The translations under genes and the position numbers were made by a program. Shown piece by piece: positions 45,792 through 54,953 of a stretch of DNA of 64,000 bases; the first letter of the stretch is position 1, and each line of letters begins with the position of its first letter. The stretch spans positions 1-64,000 of the forward strand of contig NZ_CAJLKP010000006.1 in NCBI RefSeq assembly GCF_905207245.1. Reading direction: 5' to 3'. Under the pieces are notes generated by a model, which saw only the letters and a program-made list of their open reading frames with translations, was not told the DNA's origin and searched no databases. The DNA is from an uncultured Bacteroides sp. (GTDB lineage Bacteria > Bacteroidota > Bacteroidia > Bacteroidales > Bacteroidaceae).

Positions 45792-47681
45792 TTATACGGG
45801 TTCATAGGGGATTTCTATCCAGAACTCCGAACCTTGGCCTACTTCGGAAGATACTCCGACAGTGGCATTCATCTTTTCGGCAATCATCTGGCAGATGGAC
45901 AGTCCGAGTCCTGTACCTTGCTTGAAGGTGTCCAGCTTTACGAAGCGTTGAAAAATAGTTTGTTGCTTGTCGGGAGAGATGCCGCAGCCTGTGTCCCGGA
46001 CGTAGAAACGTAGTCTGCCTTCCCGGGGCGGATTATAACCGATAGTGATGCTGCCTTGGCTGGTATATTTTATGGCATTGGAAAAATAGTTCCCAAGTAC
46101 TTGAAACAAGCGATTCTTCTCGGTATGTATGTGGCATTTCTTCATGCCGAGTTCTATGACGCATATCACGTTTGCAGGCATCCGGAAGTGGAAAGCATCT
46201 TCGAGTTTGCGCATACATTCGTTGACATCTACATTGGTATAACTGAAATCCAGTAGCCCGGCTTCTATCCTGGATAGGTCGAGAATATCATTGATGAGCT
46301 GCAGCAACAAGTAATTATTGTCTTCTATGATTTTGATATATTCGTGACATTCGGGAGTATCCGCCGTTTCGGCGAGGATACTGGAAAAGCCGACGATGGC
46401 ATTGAGCGGGGTGCGTATCTCATGGCTCATATTGGCGAGAAAAGCCGATTTCAGCCGGTCGGATTCTTCGGCACGCTCTTTGGCTTGGATAAGTTCTTTT
46501 TTGTGTTTCCGTGAGTGGATGTGATAGAAGATATAAAAGGTGAGGAGGAGGGTAAAAAAGATACCTGTCATCCAGATGTAGGTTTTGTATTGCTGATAGA
46601 ATGTGGGAGGCTGAAAATAGTAAACGGCATTCTCAGGATATAGCTTTTCCGGTATGTTGCACCATTTCAGATCGGAGAAATTGAGGTATGTGCGGGGAGT
46701 TCCGCCGCTTTGGTAAGGAATGGATGAGGCGGATTCACCTTTCATGATACGGCTGATTATGGACATTACCGTGGCTGTGAAATCCTGAACGGAAATATAG
46801 TGTCCGCCTACATATAGGTTTTCCTGCAAATTCAGGTCGGCTAAAGTGAATACCGGGACTTTCAGGAAGGTGGGAAGTATCTTCTTGAGGTGGTCGGATA
46901 AGTAATAATTCTGCTTATTGCCGTATTGCCGCAGCCAGGCATAGTAAATGACGCCGGTCGTCTTATCGTAAACGGTAAGTGTGTCCAGTAACTCTTCGGT
47001 GGCTATCTGTGCCGATGATAAAAGTTCCAGTTTCAGGTCGGGAAAGTCTGTTTGCATGATTGCCTCTATGGATTGCCGGGTGACAACGCTGATATAGCGG
47101 TCGTCGGAGATAAAGGCTATCCGTTTGACTTCCGGCTGAAGTTGCTTGATTAGCTCCAGGGTTTGCTTGATATAATAGGGTTGCCTCAATACGGTGATAT
47201 TGTAGTTCTTGTTGAACTCTTCGATGGGTATGCTGTTTGCTTGCGTCAAGGGAGATTTGTCCAGCAATGTTTGCAACGTGGACGGGACGCGGTCGCGTGA
47301 ATAACAGAGTATGACGGGAATATTTTTCCAGGGACCGTCGAATATGGGAGCACTGACCAGCCACCCCGGATCTCCTACAATTATGACAGCTTTTGGGGGA
47401 GTGGGGCATGCTTGCAGAATATCTTTTTGGGCTTGTTCCACTTCCTCTTTATTCTGAAGCACCGGCACTGTCAGGAAATAAGTCTGTAATCCGAGTTTTT
47501 CCTTATAAGGGAAATACCCACGAAGTTCATTCAGGAAACCATGTATCCATGCTTCTTCTTCACTGACGGAACTGAGAAACAGTACATATTCTTTTTCCTT
47601 TTCTTGGGCTGAAAGAGAGAGACACCCTGCCAGAAGTATCAGGGAAAGTAGCCATCTATGAAGTGTGTTGCGGGTTTTCAT
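45792..47681 (-). CDS. Orphan sensor histidine kinase with ABC-substrate-binding-like sensor
   Basis: Inner-membrane kinase of 629 residues. After a signal peptide (ends LSAQ) the periplasmic part (about 27-355) looks like a periplasmic-binding-protein fold of the ABC_sub_bind type (AVIIVGDPGWLVSAP, RIAFISDDRYISV). A membrane segment follows (about 369-389). The HisKA box is SHEIRTPLNAIVGFSS and the HATPase has NYFSNAIKYT, DTGCGIS and GTGLGLSICQMI. There is no receiver domain and no response regulator gene nearby, so its partner is unknown. It is divergent from nadE. Confidence 0.88.
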   Translation of the reverse strand: MKTRNTLHRWLLSLILLAGCLSLSAQEKEKEYVLFLSSVSEEEAWIHGFLNELRGYFPYKEKLGLQTYFLTVPVLQNKEEVEQAQKDILQACPTPPKAVIIVGDPGWLVSAPIFDGPWKNIPVILCYSRDRVPSTLQTLLDKSPLTQANSIPIEEFNKNYNITVLRQPYYIKQTLELIKQLQPEVKRIAFISDDRYISVVTRQSIEAIMQTDFPDLKLELLSSAQIATEELLDTLTVYDKTTGVIYYAWLRQYGNKQNYYLSDHLKKILPTFLKVPVFTLADLNLQENLYVGGHYISVQDFTATVMSIISRIMKGESASSIPYQSGGTPRTYLNFSDLKWCNIPEKLYPENAVYYFQPPTFYQQYKTYIWMTGIFFTLLLTFYIFYHIHSRKHKKELIQAKERAEESDRLKSAFLANMSHEIRTPLNAIVGFSSILAETADTPECHEYIKIIEDNNYLLLQLINDILDLSRIEAGLLDFSYTNVDVNECMRKLEDAFHFRMPANVICVIELGMKKCHIHTEKNRLFQVLGNYFSNAIKYTSQGSITIGYNPPREGRLRFYVRDTGCGISPDKQQTIFQRFVKLDTFKQGTGLGLSICQMIAEKMNATVGVSSEVGQGSEFWIEIPYEPV

Positions 47682-47760
47682 GAGTTTTGCATAACGTGTT
47701 TTAAAAATGCCGCTAAAAGTACTAATAATTTAGGATATACCGAGTGAAAGAAATGATAAT

Positions 47761-47792
47761 TTTGTGTTTGTGGATAAATAAGCGTATTTTTG
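47761..47792 (+). promoter_or_regulatory. Promoter of nadE
   Basis: TTTG (47761-47764), a 20-bp spacer and TATTTTTG (47785-47792) match the Bacteroides consensus. The expected start of transcription is near 47799. The in-frame TTG at 47790 is inside the -7 box, so the start codon must be the ATG at 47820. Confidence 0.75.
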
Positions 47793-47819
47793 CCGTCAAA
47801 TATTATAAATGACATCCTT

Positions 47820-49745
47820 ATGAATTACGGATATGTAAAGGTAGCGGCGGCTGTGCCCCGTGTCAAGGTGGCGGACTGTAAGTTCAATGCCCGGGAGATT
47901 GAAAAGGAAATAATCATTGCCGAAGGGAAAGGCGTGCAGATTATCGCATTTCCCGAATTGTGTGTGACAGGATATACATGTGGCGATTTGTTTGCCCAGC
48001 AATTACTGCTTGAAGAGGCGGAAATGGAGCTGATACAGATTATAAACAACACGAGACAACTGGACATCATTGCGATATTGGGTATGCCGGTGGCGCTGAA
48101 CGGAATGTTGCTGAATACGGCTGTTGTAATTCAGAAAGGGAAAGTGCTGGGTGTGGTGCCTAAGACCTATCTTCCCAACTACAAGGAATTTTATGAAAAA
48201 CGTTGGTTCACGTCTGCTGTTGATGTGTCGGAAACAAGTGTGCGCCTTTGCGGACAAGTGGTTCCTATGGGACCCAATCTGCTGTTTGAGATGGCGGATA
48301 CGACATTCGGCATTGAAATCTGTGAGGATTTATGGGCAGCCATTCCCCCCAGTTCCTCACTGGCATTGCAGGGAGCGGAAATTCTGTTCAACTTGTCGGC
48401 GGATAACGAAGGCATAGGTAAGCACAATTATTTGTGTTCATTGATTAGTCAGCAATCGGCACGTTGCATTGCCGGTTATGTGTTCAGCTCATGTGGCTTC
48501 GGAGAGTCTACTACAGATGTGGTGTTTGCAGGGAACGGATTGATCTTTGAAAACGGGACGATGGTGGCTCGTAGCAATCGTTTCTCTTTTGAGGGACAGG
48601 TTGTTATCAGTGAGATAGATGTGGAACATATTCGTATGGAACGCCGTGTGAATACGACATTTGCGGCTTGCCGGGCACATTGTGCACCGGGGGAAGCAGT
48701 GCGGATTTCTACGGAATATGTGAATAGTAAGGATTTGAATCTGACGCGTACCTTCGAACCACACCCGTTCGTTCCGCAGGGAGCTGCACTGAATGAGCGT
48801 TGCGAAGAAATCTTTTCCATACAAGTGTCCGGACTGGCACAGCGCTTAATGCATACCCATGCCCAGAGTGCGGTTGTCGGGATTTCCGGCGGATTGGATT
48901 CCACGTTGGCATTACTGGTATGCGTCAAGACGTTCGATAAACTGGAATGGCCGCGTAAAGGCATTATCGGTGTGACGATGCCGGGTTTCGGAACAACCGA
49001 CCGTACGCACACGAATGCTGTGGATTTGATGAACTCTTTAGGAATAACCGTCCGTGAGGTCAGCATCAAAGACGCCTGTATCCAGCACTTCAAGGATATC
49101 GATCACGATATCAACGTGCACGATGTGGTTTATGAGAATGCCCAGGCACGGGAGCGTACGCAGATATTGATGGATATAGCCAATCAGACCAATGGAATGG
49201 TGATAGGCACGGGCGACTTGTCTGAACTGGCACTTGGCTGGGCGACTTACAATGGCGACCATATGTCCATGTACGGTGTCAATGGAAGTGTACCCAAAAC
49301 TTTGGTAAAACATCTGGTGAAGTGGGTGGCTGAGAATGATATGGATGAGGCTTCGCGTGCCACGCTGCTTGATATTGTGGATACGCCTATCAGCCCGGAA
49401 CTGATTCCGGCGGATGAAAACGGAAACATCAAGCAGATAACGGAAGACTTGGTTGGTCCGTATGAGTTGCATGACTTTTTCCTGTATTATTTCCTGCGTT
49501 GTGGTTTCCGCCCTTCCAAGATATTCTTCCTTGCAGCCCGCACTTTCATGGGTGTGTATGATGAAGAGACTATCAAGAAATGGTTGCGGATATTCTTCCG
49601 CCGGTTCTTCAACCAGCAGTTTAAGCGTTCTTGTCTGCCAGACGGACCTAAAGTGGGCAGTATTTCCATCAGTCCGCGGGGTGACTGGCGGATGCCAAGC
49701 GATGCATCGTCGGAAGCATGGTTAAGGGAAGTGGAAAACCTATGA
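47820..49745 (+). CDS. nadE: Glutamine-dependent NAD(+) synthetase
   Basis: Two-domain enzyme of 641 residues, last step of NAD synthesis. The N-terminal glutaminase domain of nitrilase fold has the triad Glu46 (AFPELCVTGY), Lys115 (VVPKTYLPNY) and Cys168 (GIEICEDLW). The C-terminal synthetase has the PP-loop VVGISGGLDSTLAL and the GTGDLSELALGW segment. Ammonia passes from one domain to the other. The start is the ATG at 47820 (MNYGYVK), because the longer frame begins within the promoter. It is monocistronic and convergent with the TonB receptor gene. Confidence 0.97.
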   Translation: MNYGYVKVAAAVPRVKVADCKFNAREIEKEIIIAEGKGVQIIAFPELCVTGYTCGDLFAQQLLLEEAEMELIQIINNTRQLDIIAILGMPVALNGMLLNTAVVIQKGKVLGVVPKTYLPNYKEFYEKRWFTSAVDVSETSVRLCGQVVPMGPNLLFEMADTTFGIEICEDLWAAIPPSSSLALQGAEILFNLSADNEGIGKHNYLCSLISQQSARCIAGYVFSSCGFGESTTDVVFAGNGLIFENGTMVARSNRFSFEGQVVISEIDVEHIRMERRVNTTFAACRAHCAPGEAVRISTEYVNSKDLNLTRTFEPHPFVPQGAALNERCEEIFSIQVSGLAQRLMHTHAQSAVVGISGGLDSTLALLVCVKTFDKLEWPRKGIIGVTMPGFGTTDRTHTNAVDLMNSLGITVREVSIKDACIQHFKDIDHDINVHDVVYENAQARERTQILMDIANQTNGMVIGTGDLSELALGWATYNGDHMSMYGVNGSVPKTLVKHLVKWVAENDMDEASRATLLDIVDTPISPELIPADENGNIKQITEDLVGPYELHDFFLYYFLRCGFRPSKIFFLAARTFMGVYDEETIKKWLRIFFRRFFNQQFKRSCLPDGPKVGSISISPRGDWRMPSDASSEAWLREVENL

Positions 49746-49837
49746 TATAAAAGAGGTATAAGATAGGAACTTAAAAGACACTTCTGTTAGTACGTTGATT
49801 TTTAATGTGTTGCATTTACCGATTTTTATTTAGTGAT

Positions 49838-49977
49838 GTAAAAGCCTTTACCACCGTATGTAACGACCTTTACCCCGTGTTGTAACGGCTTTTACCTCGG
49901 TATGTAACGACCTTTACCTCGGCATGTAAATGAAGTTACCATTTGGGGTAAACAATGTTATCATGGCATGTAACGAT
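49838..49977. repeat. 22-bp-phased repeat tract after nadE
   Basis: The word GTAA begins at 49838, 49860, 49882, 49904, 49926, 49948 and 49970: seven positions, each exactly 22 bp apart. The companion word TTTACC (or close variants GTTACC, GTTATC) begins at 49847, 49869, 49891, 49913, 49935 and 49957, again 22 bp apart. GTAA and TTAC are reverse complements, so each unit is a small inverted repeat. The best unit is GTATGTAACGACCTTTACC. The tract runs directly into the hairpin at 49978-50020. Confidence 0.9.
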
Positions 49978-50020
49978 TGTGCCCCCGTAGAGTGAACAGG
50001 TTTCACTTTACGGGGGCACA
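49978..50020. terminator. Strong hairpin between convergent nadE and TonB receptor genes
   Basis: TGTGCCCCCGTA (49978-49989) pairs with TACGGGGGCACA (50009-50020). The stem continues through AGTGAA/TTTCACT with one mismatch, giving close to 19 bp around a short loop. It lacks a clear U run on either side, but its position between two stop codons makes a shared transcript end likely. Confidence 0.7.
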
Positions 50021-50040
50021 GTCATTTGTAGGATTCGTCT

Positions 50041-52881
50041 TTAGAACGTAACGTCCATCTTTACAACAAACGTACGCGGGGCACCCAATGCCATGGGGCG
50101 GTAGCTGTATTCCTTATTAAACAAATTGTTTACCATGAATTGAAAGGCTACTTCTTTGGTGGCTTTTACCCCCATACGCAGGTCTACGGTGCAGTAATCC
50201 GTATTATGTTTTTTCCAGTAACTTGCCAACGTTTCACCGTTGCCATATCCGAAGAGGATGGTGCGGATGGTATTCATGAGGTCGAATTCACCCAATTCTT
50301 TAGGACGTTCATCCAGCATGATATAGTCCACTGCCAGTATTTTGCTCTTCCAGTTTACGTTTCCACCAAGGTTGAAGCGTTTCCACTGAAAGTCCATCGA
50401 GGCTTTGAAGGAATGCTTCGGACGGTATTTCAGATATTTGGAGTTGTTTGACTTCTCTTTCATCTGCAACGGGTCGGTATAGGCATCTTCAATGGCGTTG
50501 CGCTTTTTGTAATCCGCATCGCGTGGTTCGGTGTACACATATCCCAAGTTGTAAACCAGTTTGGTATTCTTGTTGAAGTTGTAGGCTCCGGTAGTGCTGA
50601 TTTCCGCACCGTAGATTTCCGCTTTGGATACGTTATGGAATTGTGCGCCAATGCCGAAACCTTGTCCCATTACTAGCATGAGGAGCGCGCTCGGGATACT
50701 GTTAATCATCTGGTTGTTGGCATTGTTGAACAGGCCGAACTGAAATTCCACCATATTCTTATACTGGGTGTAGAAACCTGCCACATCGAGAAAACCTTGC
50801 AGGTTGCCTATCTTATAGCCTTGTTTGATGCCCAGTTCGGCATTGAAACCTTTCTCCGGTTGGATGTCGTAATTGGGGTAAACGCCTACACCGCCGATAT
50901 CTTTACGCAGGAACTTTTCGGTAATAGAAGGGTTGCGGTAACCCTGACCGAAGCTGGCACGCAGGAAACTGTAGTCGGCAAGCTGGTAGTTAAGACCTGC
51001 ACGGAATACGGGACGAAACGGTACTTTCGCTCCGAATATTTTGGACTCCGCTTCGCGGTAATGCTCGTTGACGCGGTAATATTCGGCACGTACGCCGGCT
51101 GACACGCTTAGGCGGTCCCAGAAACGCTGGTCGTACTGGAAGAAGAGGGCCACGTTATCGCTGTTGTGCGTTTCGCCCATTACGGCAGAGTTGTAGCGGA
51201 TGTGTTCGAAAGTGGTTCCGGCAGTGAGCTGTGCGCCACCGTCCCACTTTTTGTTGAACTGGTAGTCCAGATAGTAGTTGTAGCACTTGTCCTGTTTGGT
51301 ACGCGCATTATTCTTGGTGGGGTTCATGGCATTGGACAGCCAGGGCACTAAATCCGAAGGTATCTTGCCCTCCAGTACAGCGCCTATGTCCGAGGGCAGG
51401 CCATTTTGCATGACCCAGGAAATCAGGTCGCAATAGTCGGCTGTGGTGGCGTTGGGGAAAACTTTCTCCAGTGCCGTGAATGCACCGTTCACTATATCAT
51501 TGACGTTGCCTTGCAGAATACCTTGGTACAGCGGGTCTAAAATGCTCAGGTCGCCGTTCACGATGTTCTGTATCTGTTGGGCATCGGTACCCATGTTGCC
51601 TAAGATATCCGTAATAGATGCGCCCTGAGTAGGCTCGGCAAGGTTGTCGGAGCTGTAATAGAAGCGTCCTTTTACTTTATGCGACGTACCGTTATCGGGA
51701 TTTACATAATTAAAGAAAGGGTCGATGTGTATGTTGTTCGCCTCACGTCCCATGTTGGTGAAAGGCGAGGGCTTGTAGGGTTCGGCAGGCGAACGCCAGA
51801 TGAAAAAGTCACCATACTTATTGCTCAGGAAGTCGATGTTAAATCCATAATTCATAAACTTCGTTCCCATGTCCGGCTGATGGTAAGTGAGGTTACCGCC
51901 AGCGCGGAAGCGTTTGTTGTAACTTTGCTCGCGATACCCCTCGTCAGTGAAGAGGTTCAGTCCGCCACTTACGTCGAAATTACCGATGCGGCGTGAGTGT
52001 GAGAAGTCGAAACCTTCGTAGATGGGTTTACGGATGCCATTGTACAGGCTGTTGCGAAGGATAGGTTCGACGGGATACTTGTCATTCTTCCAGAATGTAT
52101 TATCACTGTACGCATAACTTTTATTTGTCGGGTCGTCGTAGATACCGACGTATGTACTGAAATGGCTTTGCGGAGTAAGTCCCGGACGTGCAGTACGGAT
52201 ATTGATAATCCCGTTCAGGGCAGACGAACCATAGAGCACGCTGGATGCTCCTTTGATAACTTCCACTTGCTCTATGTTCTCCAGGGGTACGGTGTTCCAG
52301 TTGATTTCTCCTGTTTTTGGGCTCAGTGTACTCATGCCGTCTACCAACACGAGGCTACGGGCGCCTACGCTGTACGTCCATCCGCCACCACCACGTATGG
52401 AAGGCTGTTTGTCTACGATGTCCACACCCGGAAGGGTCTGCAACGTCGATGTGATGTCCGTAGGTGCCTGGCGTGCAATGTCACTTGCTTTCAGCACGTT
52501 CATTGAAACGGTCACATCGGAGAGCTTTTGCTCGAAGCGACCGGCACTGATGACAACATCCTGCAACAGGTTGGTACTTTCTTTCATGTAGATATCTTTG
52601 GTCATATTCTCACGTTTGCTGATGACGATAGGTACCAGCATGTCGTCATAACCTACGTAGCTGAATATAAGGTCAACCCCACCTTCGGGGAGGCTGATTT
52701 CGTATGCACCGTTTATGTCGGAAACGACACCTTGCTTGCCGTGCAGTGTATAGGTGACGGTGGCGCCTGCCAATGGTTCGTTCGTATTGGCGTCGTAGAT
52801 GTGTCCTTTCAAAGTCTGTGCGGAGACGTATGTGCCCGTCAGCAAAAGGAGGCTTACTATAAGGTATATTTGTTTTTTCAT
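50041..52881 (-). CDS. TonB-dependent outer-membrane receptor
   Basis: Receptor of 946 residues. The signal peptide (ends VSAQ) is followed by a CarboxypepD_reg-like domain (about 22-105, LKGHIYDANTNEPLAGATV), a plug (about 115-230, with GGWTYSVGARSLVLVDGMS) and a barrel ending in VVKMDVTF. It lacks a SusD partner, so it is a classical ligand receptor rather than a SusC. The substrate (metal chelate, cofactor or peptide) is not evident. Upstream by 27 bp is a lipoprotein gene on the same strand, which may encode a surface partner. Confidence 0.9.
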   Translation of the reverse strand: MKKQIYLIVSLLLLTGTYVSAQTLKGHIYDANTNEPLAGATVTYTLHGKQGVVSDINGAYEISLPEGGVDLIFSYVGYDDMLVPIVISKRENMTKDIYMKESTNLLQDVVISAGRFEQKLSDVTVSMNVLKASDIARQAPTDITSTLQTLPGVDIVDKQPSIRGGGGWTYSVGARSLVLVDGMSTLSPKTGEINWNTVPLENIEQVEVIKGASSVLYGSSALNGIINIRTARPGLTPQSHFSTYVGIYDDPTNKSYAYSDNTFWKNDKYPVEPILRNSLYNGIRKPIYEGFDFSHSRRIGNFDVSGGLNLFTDEGYREQSYNKRFRAGGNLTYHQPDMGTKFMNYGFNIDFLSNKYGDFFIWRSPAEPYKPSPFTNMGREANNIHIDPFFNYVNPDNGTSHKVKGRFYYSSDNLAEPTQGASITDILGNMGTDAQQIQNIVNGDLSILDPLYQGILQGNVNDIVNGAFTALEKVFPNATTADYCDLISWVMQNGLPSDIGAVLEGKIPSDLVPWLSNAMNPTKNNARTKQDKCYNYYLDYQFNKKWDGGAQLTAGTTFEHIRYNSAVMGETHNSDNVALFFQYDQRFWDRLSVSAGVRAEYYRVNEHYREAESKIFGAKVPFRPVFRAGLNYQLADYSFLRASFGQGYRNPSITEKFLRKDIGGVGVYPNYDIQPEKGFNAELGIKQGYKIGNLQGFLDVAGFYTQYKNMVEFQFGLFNNANNQMINSIPSALLMLVMGQGFGIGAQFHNVSKAEIYGAEISTTGAYNFNKNTKLVYNLGYVYTEPRDADYKKRNAIEDAYTDPLQMKEKSNNSKYLKYRPKHSFKASMDFQWKRFNLGGNVNWKSKILAVDYIMLDERPKELGEFDLMNTIRTILFGYGNGETLASYWKKHNTDYCTVDLRMGVKATKEVAFQFMVNNLFNKEYSYRPMALGAPRTFVVKMDVTF

Positions 52882-52908
52882 ATGGCTACTGATTACATGG
52901 TTTTTAAA

Positions 52909-53943
52909 TTATCCTGCATTTTCTACACTAAAATAGAGTGTCAGGCTGAGGTCGCTGATTAAGGCTGACAGATCGGCCAATGTGCCTATCGTAGTTTCTC
53001 CCAGTACGGGGATTTCTCCGATACTGATGTCTCTGATGGCATCCGGCAGTACTTTCAGTAATGCAAAGATGGGGTCCAGTTCTGCCTTGTTGAGCGTGAT
53101 CGCATAGTTCTCCGTGTATGCGAATTTCAGTCCTGTGGTAGACCATTGATTCAGTAAAGCATATACTTTTGGGAGTACGGTAATCAGGTTGTCACTTGCA
53201 CGTGTCACCGCCTGGTTAAGTCGTATCTGGCGGATTATCATATCCACGTTTGGGGTGACGTACAGGGTATTTCCGTCCGTCATATAGAAAGATGCCAGAT
53301 TGGCGGGAGAGCTTTTCCAGTCGCTTCCCTGCATTCCGGAATAGGAGGCGGTAATATTGCCATCGGCATGGAAGCTGACGTTTCTGAGAACAGTTTTCAG
53401 GAATTCGTCAATCTTAGCCTCGATTAGTTCTCCTATATCCATGCCACCTATGGAGATGCGCAACACAACTCCGGCTTTCACAAAGTTCAGTTTTTGGGCT
53501 TGTACCAAAGGGTTAGTTGGTATTTGAGGGTTTTCTATATCAAGTGCCAGCTTGCCTTTTTGTACGGTTCCGCTGTAACTGAAGGTGGTCCCGGTCTGGC
53601 TGCCCGTGGCATTTCCCGAAAATGTATATCCGCCTTGTCCGTCAGGAGACAGGGGGATATCTGTCAGTCGGGTTTCCGCCTCGTGGGGCAATATACATTG
53701 TAAAGAGAGTTGGGCTGTCCGTGAATCATTGGTTTCGAGGTTTACACTCTTTCCTATCAGTTCATGTCCACTGTAAGTTAAGGCGAAGTTGGAACGTGTG
53801 CCGTCTGATAGTTTGTTGCTGTAATGGGCAGTGATTTCGTCGGGTGCTGCACCCGCATAATCATCATCGTTGCAGGAGGTGAGAAATATTCCTCCAATGG
53901 AAGCAACCATACAGAATAAATAGAATAAAGGTCTCTTTTTCAT
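52909..53943 (-). CDS. Lipoprotein, DUF4925-like, paired with a TonB receptor
   Basis: Lipoprotein of 344 residues with lipobox FLTSC (Cys24) followed by an acidic NDDD segment typical of surface export in Bacteroides. The chain is beta-rich (LTYSGHELIGKSV, GGYTFSGNATG) with a helical middle part (about 175-195). It resembles DUF4925 proteins, though I hold that family name loosely. It is first in a two-gene operon with the TonB receptor, so a ligand-capturing role is plausible but inferred. Confidence 0.7.
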   Translation of the reverse strand: MKKRPLFYLFCMVASIGGIFLTSCNDDDYAGAAPDEITAHYSNKLSDGTRSNFALTYSGHELIGKSVNLETNDSRTAQLSLQCILPHEAETRLTDIPLSPDGQGGYTFSGNATGSQTGTTFSYSGTVQKGKLALDIENPQIPTNPLVQAQKLNFVKAGVVLRISIGGMDIGELIEAKIDEFLKTVLRNVSFHADGNITASYSGMQGSDWKSSPANLASFYMTDGNTLYVTPNVDMIIRQIRLNQAVTRASDNLITVLPKVYALLNQWSTTGLKFAYTENYAITLNKAELDPIFALLKVLPDAIRDISIGEIPVLGETTIGTLADLSALISDLSLTLYFSVENAG

Positions 53944-53989
53944 CTTCGTTTAGTACTTTAAATGAATAGTCTCTTATAAATATCCGTTG

Positions 53990-54021
53990 CAAAGTTCTAA
54001 ACAATAAGGGACTCTGGCAAA
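53990..54021 (-). promoter_or_regulatory. Promoter of the lipoprotein-TonB receptor operon
   Basis: On the minus strand TTTG (54018-54021), a 20-bp spacer and GAACTTTG (53990-53997) resemble the Bacteroides consensus, with two mismatches in the -7 box. The leader would be about 40 bases. Confidence 0.5.
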
Positions 54022-54104
54022 TTATGATGCCTGAAATTGCGTTCCTCCTTTCAGAATAGATGTTCTAAATTTCGGTGATGGGCTTTCCCTGACTGAAAAA
54101 GAGA

Positions 54105-54941
54105 TTATTTTTTGCCAGAAGAAGGGTAATATTTACGGTGGATGAGTTTGAACTCGTTACTGGTGCGGAAAGTCTGAAGCCAGGTATTAAGGCTGTCCAG
54201 TAGAACAGGGGATTGTTTGCTGACGGCCCATGAATAAAATTGTGTAAAACTGATATCTGTGTTGATATCTATTTGAGGCAGGCTATCTACCACGGCACGT
54301 GCAATGCTTTCATCGCATACAGCATAGTCAATATCTCCGTGGGCTACGAGGGATATTAATTGTTCCGAACCGTATTTATCTATTTCTTTTATATAGATGG
54401 TGTCGCCTATCTCATTTCCCAGGTTATGGATACGAAGGATGGACGGTGATCCTTTTACTACATGCAAGGTTTTGCCGGCCAGGTCCAACTGGCTTTTGAC
54501 GAATAAGGAATCGGTAGGTGAAGTGGCTTTACGCTGTACAAGTACCTGCTTGTTCAGTACAATAGGAGTAGTGAGTAGCAAAGAGTCTTTCAATTCGCTG
54601 GTAGCCAGGATGCCATAAGCTATCACATCAAACTTGCCCTCTGCCAGTCCTTTCAGTCGTTTGTCAAAACTCATTTCGGGAGTAATGGCAGCTTTCCAGC
54701 CATGGTCGCGGGCGAAGGCTTCTATTAACTCGTAGTGAAAGCCCGACAATGTATCGCCGTCTACATAGAAACTGATGGAATTATATTCCGTAGCGGCACG
54801 GATGATTCCCTCGGTAGCTATTTCTGCATAGTCGCGCGGATGTCCCTGCGGCTTCTCGTTTTTCTGGAAGAAGGTAGCAATGCAGGCAGCCGTAATGCCT
54901 ATCGCAACGTATTTCAGAATCTTAGCTTTCGATATTTTCAT
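54105..54941 (-). CDS. Membrane-anchored solute-binding protein (MltF N-terminal-like)
   Basis: Protein of 278 residues from the ATG at 54939-54941 (MKISKAKILK); the longer frame uses an upstream TTG. An uncleaved or signal-type hydrophobic segment (about 9-26) precedes a family-3 solute-binding-protein fold (GFHYELIEAFARDHGWKA, FDVIAYGILATSELKDSLLLT, DLAGKTLHVVKGSPS, YAVCDESIARAVV). This resembles the N-terminal half of the lytic transglycosylase MltF but the transglycosylase domain is absent. It begins 12 bp after the porin gene, so the two are co-transcribed. A periplasmic peptide- or amino-acid-sensing role is possible. Confidence 0.78.
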   Translation of the reverse strand: MKISKAKILKYVAIGITAACIATFFQKNEKPQGHPRDYAEIATEGIIRAATEYNSISFYVDGDTLSGFHYELIEAFARDHGWKAAITPEMSFDKRLKGLAEGKFDVIAYGILATSELKDSLLLTTPIVLNKQVLVQRKATSPTDSLFVKSQLDLAGKTLHVVKGSPSILRIHNLGNEIGDTIYIKEIDKYGSEQLISLVAHGDIDYAVCDESIARAVVDSLPQIDINTDISFTQFYSWAVSKQSPVLLDSLNTWLQTFRTSNEFKLIHRKYYPSSGKK

Positions 54942-54953
54942 ACGCAAAAGGGA

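Noticed and set aside
47790..47819. Upstream TTG start for nadE
   Set aside because: The TTG lies inside the -7 box of a good promoter. MNYGYVK at 47820 is the expected N terminus.
48476..49093. 205-codon frame antisense to nadE
   Set aside because: Shadow of the nadE coding strand, with no recognisable domain or start signals.
49838..49977. Possible replication origin or iteron array
   Set aside because: The 22-bp phasing resembles plasmid iterons, but there is no rep gene nearby and the tract sits between convergent chromosomal genes next to a hairpin.
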